From: Promethearchaeota archaeon
Lineage (GTDB): Archaea; Asgardarchaeota; Lokiarchaeia; Sigynarchaeales; SOKP01
Direction of reading: 5' to 3'
Length of the DNA stretch: 14,813 bases
NCBI GenBank assembly: GCA_030605085.1
Contig: JAUWBH010000156.1
Coordinates: 1 to 14,813, forward strand
Both the position numbers and the translations under genes were made by a program. The notes under the pieces were generated by a model that ran no database searches, was not told where the DNA came from, and was given only the letters and a program-made list of their open reading frames with translations. Each line of letters starts with the position of its first letter. Positions within the stretch are counted from its first letter, which is position 1. This document shows positions 1-8,896 of this stretch, one piece after another.

Positions 1-38
1 AGTTTCAATCCTTTTTTTTATGGATATTCCTATGCAAC
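1..38 (-). CRISPR. Leader-end of a third CRISPR array, continuing off the left edge
   Basis: Read on the minus strand, positions 38 down to 2 are a 37-base repeat. It begins GTTGCATAGG and ends GGATTGAAAC, the same as the repeat of the array at 11102-11577 except for one C-to-A change in the A-rich centre (eight A in a row). Base 1 would be the first spacer base. A full leader sits immediately upstream on the minus strand (39-330), so this is the leader-proximal repeat and the array must extend to the left of the window. With one repeat visible the call rests on identity to the neighbouring array and on the adjoining leader. Confidence 0.9.
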
Positions 39-330
39 CTTTATTATTATATATTATAAACGATAAAATCGTATTTAAATCTTTTTTAAAAATCGATATT
101 ACTCGTTCGTTAATACGGAGATTTTTTCTCGACTCGGTCCTAACGACTTAAATCACCCTTAAAGTTAACGAAATTCTCGCTAAATCGTACTTTATTGAAG
201 TACTTTGATTAATAGTTGATGTAATGGAGAATAAAAAAAGATTTTTCGTTTCGAGGATCAATAAAATTAAATTTTATTTAAAAAGAAGCTCGACGAAATT
301 TGGTTCGAAGAAAACGGCAGCGAATTTTTT
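39..330 (-). promoter_or_regulatory. CRISPR leader of the left-edge array, with TATA promoter
   Basis: The reverse complement aligns with the leaders at 9620-9897 and 10811-11101. The best block is 227-259, identical over 33 bases to 10881-10913. The distal end near 300-330 also matches the leader at 10811 closely. The middle (about 95-225) has diverged. A BRE/TATA element, A-rich run then TTTAAATA, lies at 72-79 on the minus strand, about 41 bases before the repeat. The other leaders have TTTATATA at the same place, so the promoter is kept despite the base change. Transcription would run leftward into the array, starting some 10-15 bases before the first repeat. The TATA assignment follows archaeal promoter rules; the start point is inferred. 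Confidence 0.85.
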
Positions 331-730
331 TGTATCAAAATATTAGACGATTAAACAGTTTGTCTTGTATTAGGTTAAAGATTTTTGGATTTCTTAACTT
401 AAACCCCAAATTTGCAAAATTTTGAAATTATTTCATTTTCGTACGATCAACTCATGGTATCGTTAAAGGTAAGTCGTTTTAAAGCGTTCTTTTTAAATCT
501 AAAACCTGCCATATCTAAAATTTCGTAAAAAATTGATTTGGCGCTCGAATTTATTTAAATACTTTAAATATATTTTTAGGTATAAAATCAAGTTAATAAA
601 AATCTTGAAAATTCAGGAAATTAAAGTTTCACCAAAAAGCGAAAAAAATAACATTTTCAATTTCAATCCGAATTTTGATTGATATTTCAATGTCTTGAAC
701 TACTACTACACATTTTTCAATGCTATAAAA

Positions 731-768
731 AAGAGATATTTGATTATAAGCGATGAAAAACATCTCTT
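731..768 (+). other. Imperfect inverted repeat / possible RNA hairpin
   Basis: AAGAGATATTT at 731-741 pairs with AAACATCTCTT at 758-768. The stem has 11 positions with one mismatch, around a 16-base loop. No T-run follows directly, so it is not an obvious terminator. It lies about 200 bases upstream of csm1 and is the only strong structure in this gap. It could be part of a small RNA, a binding site, or chance in AT-rich DNA. Confidence 0.35.
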
Positions 769-900
769 CAGCCTTTACTTTATTCAATGGACATTTCTTT
801 ACTATGATTTTAATAAACTATTTGAACGTCTTTTTGTAGTTAAAATTTTTTAGAAGGTTTTTTAAAAATATTAAAAGTAAAATAATTAGTTTTATAAGGA

Positions 901-920
901 AAAGAATTGACATATATGTA
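901..920 (+). promoter_or_regulatory. Possible archaeal promoter for the csm operon
   Basis: An A-rich stretch (AAAGAATTGA) precedes CATATATG at 911-918. A TATA box here would put the transcript start near 940, giving an untranslated leader of roughly 25-30 bases before the csm1 ATG. An alternative is TTTATAAG at 891-898. No Shine-Dalgarno sequence precedes csm1. Neither element is strong, and TATA-like strings are frequent in DNA this AT-rich. Confidence 0.25.
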
Positions 921-966
921 TTACAAATTGAATTTCGTAATTGGGCTTAATTAATTTTTAATAGCA

Positions 967-3600
967 ATGAACGACGAAAATCTGTTAAAACTTGGATCTC
1001 TATTACACGATATGGGTAAGCTCGGATATCGAGCAGGTGAGCGCGGAGTTCACGAAGAGATTGGTAAAAATCTCGTTCTACAATACGACGATTTTTTGCC
1101 TGGAGTAAGTAGCCTAATTTCTATGCACCATCGTCATGGTATAGAAAATTTATTTAATCAAGAAGGATATCTCGTTTTAAAAGAAATAATTATAGCAGAT
1201 TGGTTAGCGTCGTCAGAAAGAATTGGATTAGAGCAAAGTAAAGACGCCAAAAAAGTTGGATTGACTCCGATATTTTCAGAAGTCTCAATATTTAAGCAGA
1301 GGGAGCATCGGAATTTCTATTATTTAGGAAAAAATTTAGTTTTAGAAGATGATTCTAAAGAGATCTTCCCTCAGATAGAAGAAAAAGTTTCTAGTTTGTT
1401 AGAAAGTAATTTTTTAGAAAATTGGAATTTGTTTAAAGAAAAACTTGGTAAAATTAAAGAATATAAAGAAGATTACGAAAAGATTTTTGAATTATTGTTT
1501 TCGCTCTTAAAACAATCTTTCAAATTTTTACCCTCCGCGGCGTATAGAGTTGAGCCGGACATTAGTCTGTTTGATCACTCGAAAATGGTCTGTGCCCTTG
1601 CTGTTGCTCTTCACAATTACTTCGCGACCAATTCTTTTGAGGAAAAAGAAGTTTTAGAAATTTTAAATCAGATAGGGCAGATTTTACAAGAACTATATCG
1701 CGTAGGCGATTCTTATGTTAACGAAATAGGTAAAAATCCGTCAAAAAAAGAGATTTTTGAAGAGAAAAAACTCTTTTCCTTAATTCATGGTGATTTTTCG
1801 GGAATTCAGAATTTTATTCACTTAATTTCTTCAAAACACGCGATGAAGACTTTAAAGGGGCGCTCTTTCTTTTTTAGTCTTTTGACTGAAAACTTCGCTC
1901 GATATATCGTTCAAGAATTAAAATTGACCGAAGCGAACATAATATTTGCTGGAGGAGGTCACTTTTATATAATTGGTTATTATTCGAACGATCTTGAGAT
2001 TAAAATAAAAGAGTTGAGTAAAACAATAAACAAATTATTTATCGAACATTTTAATTCCAATTTGTATCTTGCGTTAAGTTTTATCCCTCTAAGTATCAGA
2101 GATTTGATATATGAAAAATTTTCTAATAGCTGGAGAGAGGTGAACTTAAAGACATCTGTGAAAAAGAGAAAGAAATTTTACGAGAATATCGAGGAATCAA
2201 AGGAAGATTATTTTTCAGAAATTTTTGGTCCTTTTGAGGATTCGGCAAATAAAATTGAAAGGTGTATCGTATGTAATTCGTTTAACGATTTAGAACTCGT
2301 TACAGACGAAAGGGAAGATAAATGGTGTTCCATGTGTAGAAGTTTTATGGATTTAACAAACGACTTGAAAACGTCTAATTATTATAAAATTGTTAAAAAA
2401 AGTGATAAAAGTTATAATAGGGTATTAGTAGAACTTAATAATGCTTCAATATTCAAGGATATTGTTAAAGAAAATCAAAATTATTGGTATTCTATAAATA
2501 AGCCAATGTCAGAAAATGTTTTGGGAGATAAATTATTCCCGATTGCGTTTCCAATCCATAAGGAAGGTCTGAAAAAAGATAGAATAATTGATAACGATGA
2601 CTTAGCTGAGCAAGCCTTCGAAAGGACGGGATTTAACAAACTTGGAATTCTTAAAATGGATGTGGATTCGTTAGGAAGAATATTTCAAAGAGGCTTAGGA
2701 GATAACAGTACGATCTCGAGAATTTCCACGTTAAGTTCGTCTTTAACTTTATTTTTTGAAGGATATGTTCCAAAACTCGTACAAACCGAATTTTCTGATT
2801 CTGTGTATTTGATATTTTCAGGTGGAGACGATCTTTTCGCCGTCGGTTCTTGGGATAAAATAATTGAATTTTCTTACAGGCTATATAAAGATTTCAGAAG
2901 GTTTACTGCTTTTAATCCTGATATAACTTTAAGCGCTGGTATTGCTATTGAAACGCCAACTTTTCCAATTATAAAAGCATCGCTAGCAGCGGAAGAAGAA
3001 TTAGATAGAGCTAAGAACTTCGAACCTTTCACGGGTAAAACGAACACAAAAAATAGAATTTCTTTGTTCGGATCTGTATTAAAATGGGACTGGACATACG
3101 AAAAGGAGGAGGAGTTTCAAAATATTAAGCAGAAAGTAGAAAATATTGAAAAACATCGTAGAGATCAGTTGCTTAAAATAATGAAAAACGACGGATCCGA
3201 GAAAATCAACGAGGAAATATTTAATTGGATAAATAATAAATCAGAGTTCGAATTAGCCGTTATTTTAAAAGAGATTTTCGTTTATTTGCTAAAAAAAAAA
3301 GACTTCTCTAAATCGATGCTCCATAAAGTTGAAAATTCAGTATGGGGGATGAGAACTTTGTTAGAAGATTCGCTGGAAAGGAAAATTAGAGTTCCTAAAC
3401 TGTGGAGGTTAAAATACTATTTAAGATCTGTTTTATGGTCAAAAGATTCAGAAGTCAAGTTATTATGTAATTTTATCGTTCAGATGTTTGAAATCATAAT
3501 AAAAAATAATTTATTTATACCAGATTCAAATTTACAGATAAAAAATGTAGAATTTATATCTGTCGCAGTAAAATGGGCAGATTATTTAACCAGAAAATAA
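967..3600 (+). CDS. csm1: Type III-A CRISPR Cas10/Csm1: HD nuclease and cyclic-oligoadenylate synthase
   Basis: This is the large subunit of the Csm effector complex. The HD nuclease domain is at the N-terminus: H14-D15 in LLHDMGK, then H54-H55-x-H57 and D78 in ADWLAS, so single-strand DNase activity looks intact. A first palm domain follows (HGDFSGIQ from residue 274). A zinc ribbon comes next with C433-x2-C436 and C454-x2-C457. The second palm carries G619-G620-D621-D622, the cyclase motif that makes cyclic oligoadenylates from ATP when target RNA is bound. A helical C-terminal domain completes the protein. At 877 residues it is slightly long for the family but collinear. The start is right because the HD motif lies at the usual distance from Met1. 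csm2 follows after 27 bases. Its presence with csm2-csm5 fixes the subtype as III-A. Confidence 0.96.
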   Translation: MNDENLLKLGSLLHDMGKLGYRAGERGVHEEIGKNLVLQYDDFLPGVSSLISMHHRHGIENLFNQEGYLVLKEIIIADWLASSERIGLEQSKDAKKVGLTPIFSEVSIFKQREHRNFYYLGKNLVLEDDSKEIFPQIEEKVSSLLESNFLENWNLFKEKLGKIKEYKEDYEKIFELLFSLLKQSFKFLPSAAYRVEPDISLFDHSKMVCALAVALHNYFATNSFEEKEVLEILNQIGQILQELYRVGDSYVNEIGKNPSKKEIFEEKKLFSLIHGDFSGIQNFIHLISSKHAMKTLKGRSFFFSLLTENFARYIVQELKLTEANIIFAGGGHFYIIGYYSNDLEIKIKELSKTINKLFIEHFNSNLYLALSFIPLSIRDLIYEKFSNSWREVNLKTSVKKRKKFYENIEESKEDYFSEIFGPFEDSANKIERCIVCNSFNDLELVTDEREDKWCSMCRSFMDLTNDLKTSNYYKIVKKSDKSYNRVLVELNNASIFKDIVKENQNYWYSINKPMSENVLGDKLFPIAFPIHKEGLKKDRIIDNDDLAEQAFERTGFNKLGILKMDVDSLGRIFQRGLGDNSTISRISTLSSSLTLFFEGYVPKLVQTEFSDSVYLIFSGGDDLFAVGSWDKIIEFSYRLYKDFRRFTAFNPDITLSAGIAIETPTFPIIKASLAAEEELDRAKNFEPFTGKTNTKNRISLFGSVLKWDWTYEKEEEFQNIKQKVENIEKHRRDQLLKIMKNDGSEKINEEIFNWINNKSEFELAVILKEIFVYLLKKKDFSKSMLHKVENSVWGMRTLLEDSLERKIRVPKLWRLKYYLRSVLWSKDSEVKLLCNFIVQMFEIIIKNNLFIPDSNLQIKNVEFISVAVKWADYLTRK

Positions 3601-3627
3601 AATTATAGAAAAAAGAGGAAAATAAAA

Positions 3628-4032
3628 ATGAGTTATAGAAAAAGTAGATCAGATAGAAGTGGATCAACAATTACGCAAACTCTAATTAACAATTCAGATG
3701 TAATTCTGAACAAATCTGACATAGAAAAATTTATTGACTTTAGCGAGCAATTTGGAAAATTGTGTTATAGTAACAGAATTTCTACAACCCAGATTAGAGG
3801 GATATATCAGGAAGTAAAGAGACTTCCAGACGATATAAAAATAAGTAGAAGCAGATTACAATTATTACGACCTAAATTAGCTTACCAAAAGGGTCGCTTC
3901 AAAGAGCTCAGTGACTTACAAAGAGTATTTGATCATTTGATAAAGAATGTAAAAACGGATGAACAATTAACTAATTTTAAAGAATTTTTTGAAGCTATAA
4001 TTTGTTATCATAAAGCGGCAGGAGGAGATTAA
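3628..4032 (+). CDS. csm2: Csm2, small subunit of the type III-A effector
   Basis: The small alpha-helical subunit that lines the belly of the Csm complex along the crRNA-target duplex; it has no catalytic role. It is 134 residues, the usual size. The C-terminal helix ends FFEAIICYHKAAGGD, close to the FEA-x-x-x-YHK pattern seen in Csm2 proteins, and the N-terminus is basic and rich in Arg/Ser. A GAGG-containing ribosome-binding site (AAGAGGAAAAT) precedes the ATG. Its last codons carry the GGAGGAG ribosome-binding site of csm3, which starts 4 bases after the csm2 stop, so the two are translated from one message. Sequence alone is only weakly diagnostic for this family; position in the operon is strong support. 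Confidence 0.92.
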   Translation: MSYRKSRSDRSGSTITQTLINNSDVILNKSDIEKFIDFSEQFGKLCYSNRISTTQIRGIYQEVKRLPDDIKISRSRLQLLRPKLAYQKGRFKELSDLQRVFDHLIKNVKTDEQLTNFKEFFEAIICYHKAAGGD

Positions 4033-4036
4033 AAAA

Positions 4037-4825
4037 ATGAGTGAAAAACAACTTAGTGGAAAAGTTATTGTAGAAGGAATTATAAAAGTTGAAACAGGTT
4101 TGGTAGTTGGAGGGAGTAAAGCAGCTTTAGATATTGGAGGAGTTGATAGTCCGGTGATAAAGGATGCGAAAGGAGTTCCTTATATTCCTGGAAGTTCAAT
4201 AAAGGGAAAATTAAGAAGTCTTTTGGAACAAAGCAAATATCCTTTAAGGAACAGAGATCTAGGTGACGGAAAGGGAAAATTTGATGAAACCCTTATTATT
4301 CATACATTTCAAGATGGGACTGTTGATGATATTATTCAAATTTTTGGCGCTCCAGATTATAATGAACCAGTAAGAGGTGTTTTTCGAGATGCGTTTTTAG
4401 ATGTAGATCATTTCGAGAAAAACAGGACAGCTCTTTTTAAAAATCTCGAATTAAATTACACTGAAGATAAAATTGAAAATAGGGTTGATCGTATTTCTGC
4501 TAGAGCAATGCCAAGACATTTAGAGAGGGTTCCCGCAGGCACATACTTTAATTTTGAAATAATTATAGATCTATATTCCGAAGAGGATAAAGAACTAATA
4601 AAAACATTATTTCAAGGATTATCGTTGCTAGAGGACGATTATCTTGGAGGGAGCGGAACGAGAGGTAGTGGCAAAATCTCATTCGAAATCGATTTAATGA
4701 GCTGGAGAAAAGTGGAATTTTATAAAGGAGAGGCAGAAGAAATCAAATTGAAAGAAAATTTCAACTTGAAAGATATAAAAATTACTGATTGGTTGACGGA
4801 TGTACTTAGTAAAATTAATCTCTAA
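4037..4825 (+). CDS. csm3: Csm3, backbone RAMP subunit and target-RNA endonuclease
   Basis: A Cas7-like RAMP protein, present in several copies along the crRNA, that cuts bound target RNA at 6-base intervals. The catalytic Asp of the family corresponds to D37 in IGGVDSPVIKD and is present. The typical YIPGSSIKGKLRSLLE motif is at residues 49-64, and a glycine-rich loop (LGGSGTRGSGK) at 203-213. At 262 residues it is slightly longer than well-studied bacterial versions. The strongest ribosome-binding site of the operon (GGAGGAG) precedes it, which fits the need for several copies per complex. The last 26 bases overlap the start of csm4. Confidence 0.96.
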   Translation: MSEKQLSGKVIVEGIIKVETGLVVGGSKAALDIGGVDSPVIKDAKGVPYIPGSSIKGKLRSLLEQSKYPLRNRDLGDGKGKFDETLIIHTFQDGTVDDIIQIFGAPDYNEPVRGVFRDAFLDVDHFEKNRTALFKNLELNYTEDKIENRVDRISARAMPRHLERVPAGTYFNFEIIIDLYSEEDKELIKTLFQGLSLLEDDYLGGSGTRGSGKISFEIDLMSWRKVEFYKGEAEEIKLKENFNLKDIKITDWLTDVLSKINL

Positions 4826-5990
4826 GAAGAGGAATTATTTTAGCATTGGAAAAGATTATACAAATAGTCTAAGTATCGTAATTCATAATGATACTTTATT
4901 CAGCGCTATTTGCAACAATTTTAGAAAAATTTACGGTAACGATGCGTTAGAAGCATTTTTGAACCAGATAACAGAGTCTCAGTCGCAAAGTGAATCAAAG
5001 TTCGAGATATCTTCCTGCTTCCATTACATAGATATTTATAAAGAGGGCAAACTCTTAAACACGATATATTTTATCCCGAGACCATTAATTAGGTTTCCTC
5101 TCAACGAAAAATCTCAAAAATATCTTGACGAAAATCCAAAAGTGTTTAAAAAAGTGAAATTCGTCTCTTTCGAAGTATTAAGAAAACTCCAACAAAATGT
5201 ACAAATTTCGTTAAGTCAATATCACATAATAGACAATAATTATCTAGTGGACGATAAAGACCTCAAAAATTTAGGATTAATAAAGTTTCTTAAACTGCTT
5301 GACGAATCCGACGCTAAATTAGAGAAAAGTGTACGAGCAATACGCAGAAAAATCTCAATATTTGAAATGTTAGACGAGCAAAAAGTGAGAATCAGTAGAA
5401 CAAGTGTACAATCTGAGCCTTTTACTTGGTCTAAATTTAAATTTAGAAGTTCTAAATATTTCGTTAGAGATGGAGAGAAAGAAATCAATTTTGAATTAAT
5501 CCCGGGATTCTTCTTTTTATTTGACTATTCAGGACTAGACAACGATTTGATAAAAAGAATAAAGACGTCAATTAAACTCATTATAGACGAGGGTCTTGGA
5601 GGTAAAAGAAGTATTGGCTGTGGTTTAGTTGATGACATCAAAATCGTTGAATTAGACGAGAACTTTCAATATTTCGATTTGCTCGAAGTTAAGCCCGACG
5701 GATTTTTAGTAAATATTTCACTAGTATATCCAAGCTTGGAAGAAATTCAAAATGTTATATATTTTAACATCTATGGAAGGAGCGGATTTGTTTTTTCGGC
5801 TGATAACAATTCTAAACGGTTTAACGATGTAAAATTTATCGAAGAAGGGGCTATATTTGAAAAAAAAGTTGGCGGAAAATTAGTTCAAGTGGCTTCAGAC
5901 GATTTTATTTCGAAATTTCATAAAATCTATAAGAATGGGATTGGATTTTACTTAAATATTGGAAAAATAGAGGTCGATTATAAAAGATGA
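4800..5990 (+). CDS. csm4: Csm4, crRNA 5'-tag-binding RAMP subunit
   Basis: A Cas5-like RAMP protein that caps the complex, contacts Cas10 and holds the 5' tag of the crRNA. The N-terminus (MYLVKLISKKRN, then HNDTLFSAICNNFRKIYG) matches the usual Csm4 opening, including the H-x-DTLFSA motif. A glycine-rich loop, GLGGKRSIGCG, lies at residues 265-275. The protein is 396 residues. The ATG sits inside csm3 with a 26-base overlap, giving translational coupling. Moving the start downstream would remove the first conserved strand, so this start is preferred. The stop TGA overlaps the csm5 start in an ATGA junction. Because this subunit reads the tag, the two tag classes among the arrays here bear on it directly. 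Confidence 0.95.
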   Translation: MYLVKLISKKRNYFSIGKDYTNSLSIVIHNDTLFSAICNNFRKIYGNDALEAFLNQITESQSQSESKFEISSCFHYIDIYKEGKLLNTIYFIPRPLIRFPLNEKSQKYLDENPKVFKKVKFVSFEVLRKLQQNVQISLSQYHIIDNNYLVDDKDLKNLGLIKFLKLLDESDAKLEKSVRAIRRKISIFEMLDEQKVRISRTSVQSEPFTWSKFKFRSSKYFVRDGEKEINFELIPGFFFLFDYSGLDNDLIKRIKTSIKLIIDEGLGGKRSIGCGLVDDIKIVELDENFQYFDLLEVKPDGFLVNISLVYPSLEEIQNVIYFNIYGRSGFVFSADNNSKRFNDVKFIEEGAIFEKKVGGKLVQVASDDFISKFHKIYKNGIGFYLNIGKIEVDYKR

Positions 5991-7303
5991 GTAATGATAG
6001 TATCGATCAAGGCCAGAATTCACATAGGTTAACTATCACGGGATTATCGCCCATGTTTATTGGTTCAGGTAATAAATACTCGCAGCTTGATTACATAAGC
6101 CACGAAAATAAGATTCACATTTTAGATTTTGATAAAATACTTACTCAAATTCCTTTTGAAATAATTGACGATCTAACTAACGATATTCTCGAAAATTTCG
6201 AAAAGAATATCTGGAGAGGCGATGTTAAGGACTTTTTAGGCAAATATGAAGTTGATTGGAATAATTTCGTTGAAAAAAGCTACGATTTGGTTGGAAAAAT
6301 CGGAAAAAACGAAATTAATCAATTTATTAAAACAGGGGATCAAATTTATATTCCAGGTTCAAGCCTTAAAGGAGCTATTAGGACTGCGATTCTATTTAAA
6401 ATTTTAAAAAATCATCCCAAAAAAAAAGAAGAAATCGTACAAAGCGTTCTCAACTTCTTTAACGACCGAGAAATAATTAGGTTAATTCAATCTGACGGTA
6501 AAACAGACTTATTAAGAGCGTTAATAATCTCTGATTTAAAAGCAAACACCGAAAACGCTCCTATTAAAATTGTAGAATCTAAAGTTTATCACATCAGAGA
6601 TCAAAAATCAACAATTCCAATTTTTTACGAGGTTTTGGATAATGGTTTTAATAGTACAGGCACTCTAAAAATTAATCGCAAATTGGTTGATTCAAACGCC
6701 TTAATTTCGCAATATTTTGATCTAAGTAAAGATACAATAATAGACGCAACTAATTCGTTTTCTAAAGAAATTATAAACTACGAGTTAAAAGAGTTTAAAA
6801 GTAGAAACGATTCGAATTTGGAAAGAATAATTAATTTTTACGAAGAATTGGAAGAACAAGTTAATTCGTTAAAGGATAACGAGTGTATAATGCGTCTAGG
6901 TCAAGGTTCAAGCGTTTTAGGAATTACATTATTTTTAAATTTCAGCGACAATACTCAAGTGGTTAGCAAATATAAAGGTTTAGAGGATTTAAAAAGATTT
7001 AATTTTAATGTTCCTGATAGAAATGACAGGTCGTTTGGAATCGCAAGACAAGGAGGATTTACAATACTTATTGATAGAGACTCGTTACATAGACCTAAGT
7101 TAAACGAAACATGGCTTTGTAGAATAGTAGCTACAAAAGGCAATAACAAATTTGTATCTTTAATCGAGAAAATTACAACATCTTACCACATTGAGAAAGA
7201 AAAAGATAAAAGCTTTTTATATCCCCTCACGAGAAAATTTATAGTATCTGAAAACGAAAAATTGATTTCTCCATTTGGTTGGGTAAAGTTAACTTGGGAA
7301 TAA
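5987..7303 (+). CDS. csm5: Csm5, RAMP subunit at the crRNA 3' end
   Basis: A Cas7-like subunit that caps the 3' side of the type III-A complex and takes part in crRNA 3' maturation. The first strand (HRLTITGLSPMFIGSG) and the IYIPGSSLKGAIRTAIL motif at about residues 120-136 are characteristic. The C-terminal region carries RQGGFTILIDR and a final strand ending FGWVKLTW, as in other Csm5 proteins. At 438 residues it is a little longer than the family average. It starts by a 4-base ATGA overlap with csm4, so it is translationally coupled. After its stop there is a 50-base gap with a separate TATA-like element before the CARF gene. Confidence 0.94.
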   Translation: MSNDSIDQGQNSHRLTITGLSPMFIGSGNKYSQLDYISHENKIHILDFDKILTQIPFEIIDDLTNDILENFEKNIWRGDVKDFLGKYEVDWNNFVEKSYDLVGKIGKNEINQFIKTGDQIYIPGSSLKGAIRTAILFKILKNHPKKKEEIVQSVLNFFNDREIIRLIQSDGKTDLLRALIISDLKANTENAPIKIVESKVYHIRDQKSTIPIFYEVLDNGFNSTGTLKINRKLVDSNALISQYFDLSKDTIIDATNSFSKEIINYELKEFKSRNDSNLERIINFYEELEEQVNSLKDNECIMRLGQGSSVLGITLFLNFSDNTQVVSKYKGLEDLKRFNFNVPDRNDRSFGIARQGGFTILIDRDSLHRPKLNETWLCRIVATKGNNKFVSLIEKITTSYHIEKEKDKSFLYPLTRKFIVSENEKLISPFGWVKLTWE

Positions 7304-7323
7304 TTGTTAATATATATTGACTA

Positions 7324-7332
7324 TTTAAAATA
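7324..7332 (+). promoter_or_regulatory. TATA-like element placed for a leaderless csm6 transcript
   Basis: TTTAAAATA is centred about 26 bases before the ATG at 7354, the distance expected when an archaeal transcript begins at or very near the start codon. No Shine-Dalgarno sequence lies before this ATG (GAATTTAGGCAAAATG). This suggests the CARF-HEPN gene and cas6 could be expressed apart from csm1-csm5. Chance occurrence is possible in AT-rich DNA. Confidence 0.4.
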
Positions 7333-7353
7333 TAACATTAGAATTTAGGCAAA

Positions 7354-8871
7354 ATGATACTCATTTCAAATATTGGCAATCGAGATGTTATATATAAAGG
7401 AGCATACTTAGATCGAGATAATACTCGACAAAAAGGAGAAGAATTACTCGATAAATACGATACGGAAAAAGAGCATTTCTCGTATCCAATAATCGAACCA
7501 TTTTTTGAAACGTTTAAAAATAGATTAAGAAATATCTATATTATTGTAACTAATCAAGAAGACGAGAGGGTTAGAAATTCCGATACGATCCATCTTGGAG
7601 GTATTATTAAGAAATGGATAAAGGAAACTTATCAAGTTAAGGTAAACGTTGTTCAATATACAAACAATCCAACCAATTACGAGCTAGTTTATAATTTTTT
7701 TACATCGTATTTTACTCAAGAAAGCAATATTTTCGATAAAACAGATAAAAGGATTATATCCTTGTCAGGGGGGACCCCTCAAATGAATGGCGCCCTATAT
7801 GTTATTTTGTCTTCAATTTATCCTGCGAATAACGAATTTTACAGCGTTTTTTGGGAGAAATTAATTCCGATTAATCACGAAAAAACAATAAATAAAATTT
7901 TTATCAAAAAATCTTGCTTAGAACTGTTGAAAACAAACCAATACCAATCGTTAATCACTATTTTGAACGAATATAACATAGAAGGGCAAGATCGATTAAT
8001 TCTACTATTAAATTACGCAAAATTTAGAAAAAATTTTGATTTCGATGTAGCTCGAGAACATTTAAATGGTTTTTTCAAGGTTTTACCTAGTTCAGAACAC
8101 CAAGAATACGATTTTCTTGTCTTAAACGAGAATATAACACCTATAGATTTAATTAAAGAATTATTTTGGAACATAGAAATTTGTCATAAAAATCAAAATT
8201 ATTTACTCTTATCAGCGCTTTTATTTAGATTAGAAGAAGCGCTCCTTTTTGAAATTGTTAATTACTTATTTAAGGAAGAAATCGAAGTGGATTTAAAAAA
8301 GAAACAAAACCATAGCATTTTTATGAAACATTTAAAAGATAAAGAACTTGATCTATGGAATTCTTTACAAAATATAACATATAAAGGATTCAAGTTAAAA
8401 ATTGATCCAAATGAGTTAAATCGTGCTGTATTATTTTATATTGCATCATTAAAGTCAGACGAGTTAAAGAAATTATTTCGTAATGTATCAAAGAAGTCAG
8501 ACGAGTTAAAGAAATATATTAAGTCAATATATCAAGTTGGAAATATTCTGGAAATTTTCGACAAAATTAACAAATATTATTATGATAGCTTGAAAAGCGA
8601 TAAGGAACAATTACAAAAAAAATACGGCAATGCAGAGACAAAATGTTTAGGTGACTTGAGGAATAGTTCCATCATAGCTCATGGATTTAATCCCGTATCA
8701 AAAGAAAATATTGAAGATATGTATAGAGAAAAGTTAGAGATTTTTATTCCTAATTTAAAAGAATATCTAATAACCTTGTTACGAATACTCACGAACGATA
8801 ACGCAATTTCTATGGACAATGTTTTTGATAGTATTAACGAAAAAATCTCGAGTTTTATTTTAGAACTTTAA
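7354..8871 (+). CDS. csm6: Csm6-like CARF-HEPN ribonuclease activated by cyclic oligoadenylate
   Basis: A stand-alone RNase predicted to be switched on by the second messenger made by Cas10, degrading RNA without sequence guidance. The N-terminal CARF domain starts ILISNIGNRDVIYKG and has the ligand-binding loop S138-G139-G140-T141-P142-Q143-M144-N145. A long helical middle leads to the C-terminal HEPN domain, whose R-x6-H motif is R436...H443 in RNSSIIAHGF, so the active site looks intact. It is 505 residues, longer than the roughly 430 of typical Csm6. Part of the extra length is a 14-residue tandem duplication (KSDELKK twice, bases 8452-8473 and 8494-8515). Csx1 is an alternative family name; the III-A context favours Csm6. 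Confidence 0.88.
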   Translation: MILISNIGNRDVIYKGAYLDRDNTRQKGEELLDKYDTEKEHFSYPIIEPFFETFKNRLRNIYIIVTNQEDERVRNSDTIHLGGIIKKWIKETYQVKVNVVQYTNNPTNYELVYNFFTSYFTQESNIFDKTDKRIISLSGGTPQMNGALYVILSSIYPANNEFYSVFWEKLIPINHEKTINKIFIKKSCLELLKTNQYQSLITILNEYNIEGQDRLILLLNYAKFRKNFDFDVAREHLNGFFKVLPSSEHQEYDFLVLNENITPIDLIKELFWNIEICHKNQNYLLLSALLFRLEEALLFEIVNYLFKEEIEVDLKKKQNHSIFMKHLKDKELDLWNSLQNITYKGFKLKIDPNELNRAVLFYIASLKSDELKKLFRNVSKKSDELKKYIKSIYQVGNILEIFDKINKYYYDSLKSDKEQLQKKYGNAETKCLGDLRNSSIIAHGFNPVSKENIEDMYREKLEIFIPNLKEYLITLLRILTNDNAISMDNVFDSINEKISSFILEL

Positions 8872-8896
8872 TATCCCATTTAGCTTTATATTAAGC

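Larger units (their letters stand above)
331..966. other. 636-base stretch without a recognisable gene
   Basis: This stretch lies between the left-edge leader and csm1. All six frames are broken by frequent stops. The longest candidates are about 20 codons, for example a minus-strand run at 447-512, with no ribosome-binding site. It is very AT-rich, holds one clear inverted repeat (731-768) and, near its right end, TATA-like sequences that may drive csm1. It could hold a small RNA or decayed coding sequence, but nothing seen proves either. Confidence 0.5.

Noticed and set aside
447..512. Minus-strand run of 21 codons beginning MAGFRFKKNALK
   Set aside because: It is very short, has no ribosome-binding site, and ends in stops; it may be decayed coding sequence but cannot be supported as a gene.
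5240..7149. Minus-strand open frames inside csm4 (5240-5488) and csm5 (6955-7149)
   Set aside because: They lie wholly within well-supported genes on the other strand, have no ribosome-binding site and show no recognisable family.
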